DNA of 34,155 nt from contig NZ_NQMR01000096.1 in the NCBI RefSeq assembly GCF_002276045.1, forward strand, positions 1-34,155. Direction: 5' to 3'. The notes below the pieces were generated by a model. It was not told the DNA's origin and did not search any database. It saw nothing but the letters and a program-made list of their open reading frames with translations. A program made the translations under genes and the position numbers. Below are positions 1 to 7,781 of this stretch, piece by piece; positions within the stretch are counted from its first letter, which is position 1, and each line of letters starts with the position of its first letter. The DNA comes from Pseudoalteromonas sp. NBT06-2 (GTDB lineage Bacteria; Pseudomonadota; Gammaproteobacteria; Enterobacterales; Alteromonadaceae).

Positions 1-674
1 TTATTCACCGAGATGTGCTGATACGAAGAAGGTAGTCATCCTATAAAATCAGGTTAATGACTATATCAGGTTTAAAGGGACCCTAATGTACATTACTCAT
101 TACGAGTTAATTTCATTATCATTACACAGAAATAAAACTTCTAAATATTTACTCGCCGCTAAAAAAATTTTATAGCCATCTTTGAGTTATTCTATCGGAG
201 ATCTCTTAAACTAAAATATAACTTAAAACAGGTGCCCCGATATCGTTTCTTAATTTCAGAAAAAACTAAGTACTCACATTCACGCAGTAAAAGACCTAGA
301 TCACCGATTAGTTTAAAATACGAACATCAGAATGGTCCAGAAATCACACAGGCAAGGCGTATTAGTGAATGGAATAGTGGGCTATTTCGAGCTGATACAA
401 CGTAGCATGTGTAATTTTTGGCCATTCCCTGCGGGCGAGGCTAAAATTTCCGTATACTGCGTTAAATTTTCTTGATGGAGAATAACTAGACCTACAAAAA
501 TTTTCCTAGTCTACGAAAATTTTGGCTCTCGCTGGTGACTATATTTTAAACTGTTCGGTGCTCTAGGGGATGACTAGGCCAGAGTATTAGGTTTGAGTGC
601 AATATCTTACAAGTTTTCTTTTTGGTTTAATGTCATGCTGCAATTAAGTAAACAACTTAAATATTAGGAGTGAA
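1..674. other. Gene-free stretch at the window start
   Basis: No open frame of convincing length or recognisable protein similarity is visible on either strand. The only structure noticed is a short imperfect tandem repeat at 486-523. The last bases (about 667-671) hold the AGGAG ribosome binding site of azlC. The stretch may contain the azlC promoter and the decayed remains of older sequence; I cannot identify it further. Confidence 0.6.
486..523. repeat. Imperfect tandem repeat, about 19 bp x 2
   Basis: CTAGACCTACAAAAATTTT (486-504) is followed one base later by CTAGTCTACGAAAATTTT (506-523); the two differ by a few substitutions and one base of length. No function is apparent. It may be the edge of a longer intergenic repeat whose other copies are outside this window. 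Confidence 0.4.
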
Positions 675-1439
675 ATGTCTTTTAATCGTAAGCAAGCATA
701 TTTATATATGATGAAAAAAGGGCTGTTAGATATGATGCCTCTGAATTTAGCTGTGATCCCTTGGGGTATATTGTGTGGCTCACTGGCGATACAAAGAGAT
801 TTTAGTATTTTAGAAGCCTTATTAATGCCATTAATTGTTTATGCAGGTGCTGTGCAGTTAGTAGTCATTGAGCTTATATTTGTCAATGCCCCATTAGTGA
901 CCATTTTATTCACCGCATTTATTATCAGTTCGCGTCATTTTTTATATGGCTTGGCACTGAGAGATAGGTTAAAAAACCTGCCATTGAAATGGCGAGGCAG
1001 TTTAGGTTTTTTATTAACCGATGAGCTATTTGCACTGTCATTGGATAAAAAATCTTATAAAGGCAAACTCAGGCTAGTTTATGCTTTATTTGCTGGTGGC
1101 AGTTTTTATCTCAGTTGGCTAATTTGGAATATTATAGGCATCGTAGCAGGGAGCTACTTACCAGACTTAACAAACCTAGGTTTAAATTTTGCAATAGCGG
1201 TGACCTTTATTGCACTTGTGATCCCATCAATTGTTACATTACCACTTTTAATAACAGTCTGTGTAGCGGGTATGCTGTCTGTGATTTTTAAACTATTAAA
1301 TTGGGAGTTAGGCTTAGTATTAGCATCTGTTATTGCCATGTATTGCGGTTATTTAGCTTCTAGAACTCAAGCAAGAAAACAAGCAATGAAGGACAACCAA
1401 GTCAACCCTATAAAAAATGATAAAACGGAGAGTACATAG
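675..1439 (+). CDS. azlC: AzlC-family branched-chain amino acid permease, large subunit
   Basis: This 254-residue hydrophobic inner-membrane protein is recognised as AzlC (large subunit of the AzlCD / YgaZH-type exporter). The family signature lies in the first half: a PWGILCGSLAI segment, then YAGAVQLV and SSRHFLYGLAL, followed by a LTDELFAL motif. These fit a protein with several membrane spans and a charged C-terminal tail. AzlCD pairs export branched-chain amino acids or analogues; the exact substrate cannot be read from sequence. The start is supported by AGGAG five bases upstream of ATG. The stop codon overlaps the GTG start of the azlD partner by one base, so the two are translationally coupled. 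Confidence 0.9.
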   Translation: MSFNRKQAYLYMMKKGLLDMMPLNLAVIPWGILCGSLAIQRDFSILEALLMPLIVYAGAVQLVVIELIFVNAPLVTILFTAFIISSRHFLYGLALRDRLKNLPLKWRGSLGFLLTDELFALSLDKKSYKGKLRLVYALFAGGSFYLSWLIWNIIGIVAGSYLPDLTNLGLNFAIAVTFIALVIPSIVTLPLLITVCVAGMLSVIFKLLNWELGLVLASVIAMYCGYLASRTQARKQAMKDNQVNPIKNDKTEST

Positions 1440-1750
1440 TGACTTTAATCACAATTTTGCTATTAGCCTGCATTACATTTTTAACGCGCTATTTGTTTTT
1501 ACATCCTAAATTAGGATTACGTATTGGGCCTAAAATGGGAAGTTTTTTGAGTTTGAGTGCTCCTGCTGTTTTAACGGCTATTTGGGTGCCAATTATTTTT
1601 GTTAAAGACAATAATTTAGATATGAGTTTAACCAATCCCTATTTATTAGCAGCCAGCGTGGCTGTTGTTGTATCTAAAAAAACGAACAGTATATATTTCA
1701 CTTTAGCGGCAAGTGTCAGTGCTTTTATTTTATTACGCGTGTTTTTGTAA
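1439..1750 (+). CDS. azlD: AzlD-family branched-chain amino acid permease, small subunit
   Basis: A 103-residue protein made almost entirely of membrane segments, matching the small AzlD partner in size, position and pattern: an N-terminal ITFLTRYLFL segment, a central LSLSAPAVLTAIWVP segment, and a final LAASVSAFILLRVFL helix. It starts with GTG overlapping the azlC stop in the sequence TAGTG, which implies coupled translation and an obligate two-subunit exporter. No independent ribosome binding site is needed. No terminator is obvious between this gene and the next one, although the 72-base gap leaves room for a separate promoter. Confidence 0.85.
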   Translation: MTLITILLLACITFLTRYLFLHPKLGLRIGPKMGSFLSLSAPAVLTAIWVPIIFVKDNNLDMSLTNPYLLAASVAVVVSKKTNSIYFTLAASVSAFILLRVFL

Positions 1751-1822
1751 TTTATTGAAATTCTTTGTGTAAATAAGTGGTCTTGTTGATAAATTGAAAT
1801 AATAAAATATAACAGGAATTTC

Positions 1823-2293
1823 ATGTTTAAAAATATCATCTTCTTTTTGCTATGCTTTTTTATGACATATAATACTTCGGCTGAGCAAGCGCCGGAATTT
1901 ACTTTGAAAACTGAATTAGGTGAAACCGTGAGTTTGAGTGATTATAAAGGTAAACCTTTAATTCTTCACTTTTGGGCCACTTGGTGTCCATATTGTAAAA
2001 AACTTCAGCCAGGGCTTGATACGTTATATACCAAATATAAAACACAAGGTTTAGAAGTGTTGGCTGTGAGTTTATGGGAAGATCAAGATGCGACACCTCA
2101 AGCTGAATTAAATAGCAGAGGATGGCATTTTAAAACAGTTATTAATGGTGATGAAATACATAAACAATTTGCTGTTGTTGGTACCCCAACAACGTTCTTT
2201 ATTTCTAAAACAGGTGAAATTGTTTATAAAACCAGTGATTCAGATCCCCACTCACCTAATTTAGAAAAAGCGGTTAAAATGATTGTGAAGTAA
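1823..2293 (+). CDS. TlpA-like thiol-disulfide oxidoreductase, exported
   Basis: This 156-residue thioredoxin-fold protein of the TlpA/ResA redoxin group begins with a hydrophobic signal peptide (about residues 1-20), so it acts outside the cytoplasm. The active site is WCPYC with Cys55 and Cys58, preceded by LILHFWAT; the cis-proline loop is GTPTTFFI near residues 117-124. Proteins of this kind reduce or shuffle disulfides in periplasmic proteins, often for cytochrome c or metal-site assembly, but no partner is encoded nearby. The start has AGGAA five bases upstream. It lies downstream of azlCD on the same strand with no evident functional link. Confidence 0.85.
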   Translation: MFKNIIFFLLCFFMTYNTSAEQAPEFTLKTELGETVSLSDYKGKPLILHFWATWCPYCKKLQPGLDTLYTKYKTQGLEVLAVSLWEDQDATPQAELNSRGWHFKTVINGDEIHKQFAVVGTPTTFFISKTGEIVYKTSDSDPHSPNLEKAVKMIVK

Positions 2294-2423
2294 TTTTTTT
2301 ATGACTGATGAGCGGCCTGAATTAGTCATGGGTAACTTGCTTGATAAATGGTAAGTGTCTGGGGAAATGAAACTAGTCTAGTTTAATGTTCCAAGCTCTG
2401 TTATCGTGAAGCGATGAAAGTAA

Positions 2424-2616
2424 TATACCCAAACCACTTCAAGATGCAGGATTCAGTTGGAATTAGAAATGCTTTAGGCTAGGCATTGATTGAAGAACAT
2501 GGTTATTCCCTTTTCAAAATCAATAACGCATCTTAAAGCGCTTTGAAACCCGCCTAAAAGGAGCTTTTGAGAATTTACACTTCGTTGTTATGTTAGTTTT
2601 AAAGGGAATAATACCT
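2424..2616. repeat. MITE-like intergenic repeat, copy A (right end missing)
   Basis: The first ~106 bases (2424-2529) match copy B (23689-23793) with one substitution and one 1-base indel. The terminal arm at 2424-2446 begins TATACCCAAACC and is identical to the left arm of copy B. An internal arm GGTTATTCCCTTTT (2501-2514) can pair with AAAGGGAATAATACC at 2601-2615, as in copy B. Beyond about 2616 the similarity stops and no right terminal arm is found, so this copy is truncated or decayed. It occupies most of the tlpA-MCP gap. No protein is encoded, which is typical of MITEs mobilised in trans. Confidence 0.75.
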
Positions 2617-2656
2617 ATCACATTAAATTTATGATCTAGTATCAAATTGTTTATCT

Positions 2657-4495
2657 CTATTTAAAATAGTCCATTTTATCTTGAAGTTCAGCTGACATTT
2701 GCGATAAATGTGTCGTTTCGTATTCTGTTGTTTGAGCTGAGCTTAAAGTATCTTCGGCTAATTGACTTATTTCAATTGAACAGTTGAGAGCTTGTTCGGT
2801 TGAGTGTGTTTGATTAGTTGATAGCTGTACGATATCGGCACTGAATTTATCAATATCTAACATACCTTGCTCTGCTTGATTGAGTCTTTCTCGCGTTTGG
2901 TTTGCTGCTAATACACCTTGTTCCATTTTTTCAACACTTGATTGCATTTTACTTTGTGTATCATTAGAAGCTGTTTGCAATGAACTGATAATTGTATGGA
3001 TCTCTTCGGTTTGTTGTTGTGTGCGTTGTGCTAAAGTTCTGACTTCATCAGCTACAACTGCAAAACCTCTACCTTGCTCTCCAGCTCTTGCAGCTTCAAT
3101 GGCAGCATTGAGTGCTAACAAGTTAGTTTGTTCTGCAATACCACTAATAGCTAAGCTTACTTGACTAATATTTTGGCTATCTTCAGCCAGTTTATCCAAA
3201 GCTATTCTGCTTTGTTCAAATTCACCTTGCAAATCTGTCATATGATTCGCTAAGGATATGGTATTTTGTGTACCTAGCTTTACATGCGTGCCTGCATTTT
3301 TAGCTAAGTTTACCGCTTCTTGGGCTTTAGATTCAACTTTATGGGCTGAGGATGTCATATCACTTAAAAGGGCATTAATATCAGCGGTTTTTTTTTGTTG
3401 TTGTGATACATCAATACGTGTTTTTTCACTAACTTGTGTTAATCCTAGAGTCGCATCGCCCAATTGTGAGGATGTCTCTTTAGCTTGATCTACTAACTCA
3501 GAAAATTTAGCGAGCATTTTATTATATAAGTCTGCAATTTGAGACAGCTCGTCAGCACCTGTTAATTGTGCGGTGGCCTTTAAGTTTCCTTGAGCCGCTT
3601 GATTAACTGCTTTTGAAAAGTTTTTAATTGCTCCAACTACAGAGAAATAAAACCCTAACATTAAATAAAATGCCAATATTAAACTTAATATTGAAGCAAG
3701 TAATACGATACGGTTGATCCATTGCTCTGCTACTAATTTTTCTGCTAGCTGTGAATTGAGTACAGGTAAAATTTGATTAATTAATTGGCTTAAGTTTTCT
3801 AATGTATTTTTTTGTGCTTGATTAAATTGATTCAGAGAAATACTAAGGTCATCAGGCTCTAATATTTGTGTATCAATCAAATTTTTAAATTTTAAAATAA
3901 CATTTTGTGTCGTTAAAATATCATTATTAAGTCTTTTTTTTATGTCACTATTATGATCTGTCGCTACTTTTATTTTTTGTACTAATTCTGATACCGCGAA
4001 AGGGAGTGATTTATTCGAATTAGATAATGCAATATAGGTATCAGGAGTAAAGTTGCCGGCTTTTAAAACGATGATAGCTTGCTCTGAAGTAATGCGTGTT
4101 TGTTCAATTAATTTTGGTAAAGACTCAACTAATGCTCGGTTTAAATAAGTGCTTGGTAAATTGTCGATGATGGCCAAGTAAGATTGAATTGATATTGACT
4201 CTAATATTTTACTTGCGTTTTCATCGTTTACCTTATAACCAGATTTTTTAGCTATTTCTAGAGCTTGTGATTCGTTTGTATTAATGATGGTATTAAGGAT
4301 TTTAGGGTAAATTTTTAAGCCCATGAGTTCTTGTTGTGTAATATCTATTGAAGCCGCTAACTTAGAGTTTAAAAAAAACAGACTTAAACTGAGTGGTACT
4401 AATAAAATACCAAAAACTAAAGTGATTTTTTTAGAATATTTTAGTTGTTCCATTAGCTTTGTAGCTGGTTTGGCGAACTTCCTTAAGCCTGTCAT
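2657..4495 (-). CDS. Methyl-accepting chemotaxis protein
   Basis: A 612-residue membrane chemoreceptor. Transmembrane helix 1 spans about residues 23-44, then a mainly helical periplasmic sensor region of about 215 residues, transmembrane helix 2 at about 263-286, a HAMP domain at about 285-338, and a long coiled-coil signalling domain. The conserved hairpin tip that contacts CheA/CheW is at about 451-490 (SGIAEQTNLLALNAAIEAAR, then GRGFAVVADEVRTLA). The ligand is not predictable; the sensor region resembles no domain I can name with confidence. There is no C-terminal CheR-docking pentapeptide: the protein ends DKMDYFK. It is a stand-alone gene with no chemotaxis genes nearby, as is common for accessory receptors. 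Confidence 0.95.
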   Translation of the reverse strand: MTGLRKFAKPATKLMEQLKYSKKITLVFGILLVPLSLSLFFLNSKLAASIDITQQELMGLKIYPKILNTIINTNESQALEIAKKSGYKVNDENASKILESISIQSYLAIIDNLPSTYLNRALVESLPKLIEQTRITSEQAIIVLKAGNFTPDTYIALSNSNKSLPFAVSELVQKIKVATDHNSDIKKRLNNDILTTQNVILKFKNLIDTQILEPDDLSISLNQFNQAQKNTLENLSQLINQILPVLNSQLAEKLVAEQWINRIVLLASILSLILAFYLMLGFYFSVVGAIKNFSKAVNQAAQGNLKATAQLTGADELSQIADLYNKMLAKFSELVDQAKETSSQLGDATLGLTQVSEKTRIDVSQQQKKTADINALLSDMTSSAHKVESKAQEAVNLAKNAGTHVKLGTQNTISLANHMTDLQGEFEQSRIALDKLAEDSQNISQVSLAISGIAEQTNLLALNAAIEAARAGEQGRGFAVVADEVRTLAQRTQQQTEEIHTIISSLQTASNDTQSKMQSSVEKMEQGVLAANQTRERLNQAEQGMLDIDKFSADIVQLSTNQTHSTEQALNCSIEISQLAEDTLSSAQTTEYETTHLSQMSAELQDKMDYFK

Positions 4496-4658
4496 ATTAT
4501 TTTCTTCTTTAAATTTACTGGAGAATACACCTGTTACTCAAAAACAGGGCTTCACATTTGTATACTAGAACGGTAATAAGATGATTTAAGTTCAAAAAAT
4601 GAAAAATAAAGAAGTTAATATATGATTTTATAGGTATTTAGCTAAGGGAATAGTAAGG

Positions 4659-4692
4659 AAAATGCCAAGTTATGTCTTTAATTTGGCATTTT
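4659..4692 (-). terminator. Probable hemL transcription terminator
   Basis: A 10-bp perfect inverted repeat, AAAATGCCAA (4659-4668) and TTGGCATTTT (4683-4692), lies just downstream of the hemL stop on the minus strand. The T-run after the stem is short, so termination strength is uncertain. Confidence 0.55.
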
Positions 4693-4699
4693 CGATAAC

Positions 4700-5980
4700 T
4701 TAAAGCTTAGCGAAAGCGCGTTTGGCAGCTTCAATCGTTAATTTAATCTCTTCATCGCCATGTTCAGTTGAAACAAAACCAGTCTCATAAGCAGAAGGTG
4801 CTAAATAAACACCTTCTTCTAGCATTAGGTGGAAGAAACGCTTAAAGCGTTCAGCATCACATTGTGTTGCTTGTTCGTAAGTTGTGATGTTTTTTTCTTC
4901 AGTAAAGAAGAAACCAAACATGCCGCCAGCATAATTAGTTGTTAAAGGAATACCGGCTTTATCTGCTTCTTGTTGAAAACCTTCACATAAACGTATACTT
5001 TTAGCTTCAAGGTCTTCATGTAAACCAGGGGTAGAAATAAGTTCTAACGATTTAAGACCAGCAGCCATCGCAATTGGATTACCAGAAAGCGTACCTGCTT
5101 GATAAACTGGACCTACAGGTGCAATGAAATCCATGATTTCTTTTTTGCCACCAAAGGCACCCACTGGCATACCGCCACCAATTACTTTACCCAATGTCGT
5201 TAAATCTGGAGTGATATTGTAATAAGCTTGTGCACAACCTAATGCAACACGAAAACCAGTCATTACTTCATCAAAAATAAGTACTGACTTGTATTCATCA
5301 CATACGGCTCTTAGACCTTCTAAAAAGCCTTCAACTGGTGGAATACAGTTCATGTTACCGGCAACAGGCTCAACAATGATACAAGCAATTTCATTTGCGT
5401 ATTTTGCAAAAATTTCTTTTACTTCATTTAGGTTATTAAATGAAACTGTCAAAGTATGTTTAGCGAAATCTTCTGGAATACCAGGTGAATTAGGCACACC
5501 CATAGTTAATGCACCAGAACCAGCTTTAACTAATAAGGAGTCAGCATGGCCATGATAACATCCTTCAAATTTAAGAATTTTATCTCGACCCGTGAAGCCT
5601 CGTGCTAAACGAATTGCACTCATAGTTGCTTCTGTACCAGAACTTACCATACGTACTTTTTCAATTGATGGTACTAGCGCTTTTACTTTTTCAGCCATTA
5701 AAATTTCAGTTTCAGTTGGTGCGCCATAACTCAGACCATGCTCTACGGCGTCTAAAACAGCTTGTTTAATTTCAGGGTGATTGTGACCTAAAATCATAGG
5801 ACCCCAAGAGCCAACGTAATCTATGTATTCTTTACCATCAGCATCTGTCATACGCGCACCTTGGGCTTGCGTAATAAATAGGGGGGTCCCACCTACGCCA
5901 TTAAATGCACGTACGGGTGAATTTACGCCACCAGGGATAGAGTTTTGGGCTCTTTTAAATAAATCTTGGCTAGTTGTCAT
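4700..5980 (-). CDS. hemL: Glutamate-1-semialdehyde 2,1-aminomutase
   Basis: HemL converts glutamate-1-semialdehyde to 5-aminolevulinate, the last step of the C5 route to tetrapyrroles, in the cytoplasm with pyridoxal phosphate. At 426 residues it has the usual length. Visible signatures are NSPVRAF near the N-terminus, SSGTEATMSAIRLAR (cofactor phosphate site, from about residue 113), IFDEVMTGFR (about 235-244) and the cofactor lysine Lys265 in TTLGKVIGGGMPVGAFGG, the same number as in E. coli HemL. AAGG lies upstream of the ATG. In E. coli hemL lies near clcA and erpA, and the same neighbourhood is kept here with pyrB and hemJ in between. Confidence 0.97.
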   Translation of the reverse strand: MTTSQDLFKRAQNSIPGGVNSPVRAFNGVGGTPLFITQAQGARMTDADGKEYIDYVGSWGPMILGHNHPEIKQAVLDAVEHGLSYGAPTETEILMAEKVKALVPSIEKVRMVSSGTEATMSAIRLARGFTGRDKILKFEGCYHGHADSLLVKAGSGALTMGVPNSPGIPEDFAKHTLTVSFNNLNEVKEIFAKYANEIACIIVEPVAGNMNCIPPVEGFLEGLRAVCDEYKSVLIFDEVMTGFRVALGCAQAYYNITPDLTTLGKVIGGGMPVGAFGGKKEIMDFIAPVGPVYQAGTLSGNPIAMAAGLKSLELISTPGLHEDLEAKSIRLCEGFQQEADKAGIPLTTNYAGGMFGFFFTEEKNITTYEQATQCDAERFKRFFHLMLEEGVYLAPSAYETGFVSTEHGDEEIKLTIEAAKRAFAKL

Positions 5981-6037
5981 GAAAATGCCTTCATAAATTG
6001 TTTTTTAATATGTTAATTGCAGTAATCTTACGTGAAA

Positions 6038-7054
6038 TCAGCTGTTTTTCTTTGCGCTATACCAAGGAACTTCCGTTTCGTATTTATCAACTAGGTTTTC
6101 TACACCTAAAGTTAATGCAAATAAGGCCATTCTGGCGATAACACCATTTTGAACTTGGCGGAAGATTGCTAAATTGTCATTGTTATTTAAATCGTTATCT
6201 AATTCGTTAGCATCACCTCTACTATCTCGCGGTAATGGATGCATTAATACTGAGTTTTTATTACAGTGTGCATCGTAAATCGATTGGCTTATTTTGAAGC
6301 CTCCACGGTATTTGTTGGCCTCTTCTTGTGAAGGGAAACGTTCTTCTTGAATACGAGTTTGGTAAACGATATCGGCAGCTAAGTTGCCTTCCATTTTATT
6401 GACTAATTCAATTTGATGGCCTGAGTTAGTTACCGCATCAAGAACATAGTCTGGCATTTGTAAACCGTCAGGTGATACCATAGTAAATTTTACATCTTTA
6501 TAGTGACATAAAAGCTTAGATAACGAATGAACGGTACGGCCATATTTTAAATCACCCACAAGCGCGATATGCATGCCATCTATTTTACGATCAAAACGAG
6601 ATAGTTCTTTTTCAATCGTTAATAAATCAAGTAGTGCTTGGGTTGGATGTTCATTTGGACCATCACCACCATTGATCACAGGTACTGTAGAACCCGTTGC
6701 AAACTCTGCGACTGAATTAGCATCAGGGTGGCGCATTGCAACAACATCTGCATATGATGAAATAACACGAGCGGTATCATAAAGTGATTCGCCTTTAGTT
6801 AATGCGGAGTTTTGCATGCCTGTTGTTTCACGAACTAACCCGCCTAATAAATTAAAGGCAGTACCAAAGCTAACACGAGTACGTGTGCTTGGTTCAAAAA
6901 ACAAGTTAGCTAAAACAGCACCTTCAAGCACTTTTGTTCGCTTTTGTTTTTTTGCGTAAGGTTCCATTTTTTTTGCTACTGCAAAAATAGCCTCGATACT
7001 ATCTCTATTTAATTGATTAACCGAAAGAATATGTTCGCCTTGAAAGTTCAACAT
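6038..7054 (-). CDS. pyrB: Aspartate carbamoyltransferase catalytic chain
   Basis: PyrB joins carbamoyl phosphate to aspartate, the committed step of pyrimidine synthesis. Signatures include FFEPSTRTRVSF with the carbamoyl-phosphate STRTR at residues 56-60, GGDGPNEHPTQALLDLL, GDLKYGRTVHSL and MHPLPR. I place the start at 7054 (338 residues, MLNFQGEHIL), with TAGGAT upstream; the frame stays open for 38 more codons to 7168, but that extension crosses a 44-bp palindromic repeat and looks unlike the family. At 338 residues it is longer than the ~310 of E. coli PyrB, with a charged C-terminal tail. No regulatory-chain gene pyrI follows, so this is either a long-form enzyme that works without PyrI or PyrI lies elsewhere. 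Confidence 0.95.
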   Translation of the reverse strand: MLNFQGEHILSVNQLNRDSIEAIFAVAKKMEPYAKKQKRTKVLEGAVLANLFFEPSTRTRVSFGTAFNLLGGLVRETTGMQNSALTKGESLYDTARVISSYADVVAMRHPDANSVAEFATGSTVPVINGGDGPNEHPTQALLDLLTIEKELSRFDRKIDGMHIALVGDLKYGRTVHSLSKLLCHYKDVKFTMVSPDGLQMPDYVLDAVTNSGHQIELVNKMEGNLAADIVYQTRIQEERFPSQEEANKYRGGFKISQSIYDAHCNKNSVLMHPLPRDSRGDANELDNDLNNNDNLAIFRQVQNGVIARMALFALTLGVENLVDKYETEVPWYSAKKNS

Positions 7055-7101
7055 GTGTTCAATCCTATATAGTATGTTGGCAGAAAAAAGTTTGGGAGAT
7101 A

Positions 7102-7145
7102 TATACCCAAGCTCTGAACCTGCATTTTCAAGTAGCACGGGTATA
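7102..7145. repeat. 44-bp palindromic repeat in the pyrB leader
   Basis: The unit starts TATACCCAAGC (7102-7112) and ends GCACGGGTATA, so its ends are inverted copies (TATACCC / GGGTATA). Read on the minus strand it starts TATACCCGTGCTACTTGAAA and continues ATGCAGGTTCAG, closely matching the minus-strand reading of the right end of copy B at 23953 (TATACCCAAGCCACTTCAAG, then ATGTGAGGTTCAG). It is therefore a minimal member of the same repeat family. It lies 48 bases upstream of the chosen pyrB start and could fold as RNA in the pyrB leader. Confidence 0.65.
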
Positions 7146-7229
7146 TGTTGGCTGCAGATTATACTCATGATACATCAAGATGACAAAGCATCTAACAGCA
7201 TATTAAGAATTATATACGATCAAAAAATG

Positions 7230-7664
7230 CTAAGAATATGGTTTCATCACAGCTAAAAAAATAATAGCCAATAATACTAAAACGGGTAGTTCATTTATTA
7301 TTCGGTAAAATTTATTACTTCGTTTATTTCTATCATGTTTAAAGTCAGCTAACAGTTTGAAACAAAAAGCGTGATATAGGTATAAGGTTATCACTAATAG
7401 TAATTTGTAATGTAACCAGGTATTTGCTTTAAACCATTCTCGGCCATATTCAAAAATTAATAATAAGCCAAACACTAAAGTTAACACTGCAAAAGGAGTG
7501 ATAAAATAAAGTAGCTTACGTTCCATTGTTTTCAGCATTTCTTGGCTTTCTTTGTTATCAGTCATAGCATGATATACAAATAATCGTGGTAAATAGAATA
7601 TGCCTGCAAACCATGCAACCATAAAAAATATGTGAAGTGATTTGTATATTAAAAGTGTTGTCAT
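7230..7664 (-). CDS. hemJ: HemJ-type protoporphyrinogen IX oxidase
   Basis: A 144-residue inner-membrane protein of the HemJ (UPF0093) family, which oxidises protoporphyrinogen IX to protoporphyrin IX in many bacteria lacking HemG and HemY. The N-terminal helix carries the family pattern KSLHIFFMVAWFAGIFYLPR with the conserved histidine and arginine, and HAMT follows in the next loop. Further helices are at about 51-71, 83-105 and 124-141, giving four membrane spans. An invariant-looking lysine-containing loop (WLHYKLLLV) sits in the middle. The gene lies close to hemL, so two haem-pathway genes share this block. TAAGG lies upstream of the ATG. Confidence 0.85.
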   Translation of the reverse strand: MTTLLIYKSLHIFFMVAWFAGIFYLPRLFVYHAMTDNKESQEMLKTMERKLLYFITPFAVLTLVFGLLLIFEYGREWFKANTWLHYKLLLVITLYLYHAFCFKLLADFKHDRNKRSNKFYRIINELPVLVLLAIIFLAVMKPYS

Positions 7665-7781
7665 TACTTGCCTTACAAGATTATTAATAACGTATTTAAG
7701 AAAATATAACTTTGAAATTTCATCTCGAAGATGATGGCCTAAATCAAAAAATGATTATATATTATTTGCTGTTATGAATTC

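Noticed and set aside
2294..2423. Palindromes near 2301-2326 and AAACTAGTCTAGTTT near 2370 as a terminator for the tlpA-like gene
   Set aside because: Neither is followed by a T-run, and the stems are short; no better than chance for AT-rich intergenic DNA.
7055..7168. 38-codon upstream extension of pyrB
   Set aside because: It crosses the 44-bp palindromic repeat, resembles no PyrB N-terminus, and the internal ATG at 7054 has a ribosome binding site and the expected beginning of the enzyme.
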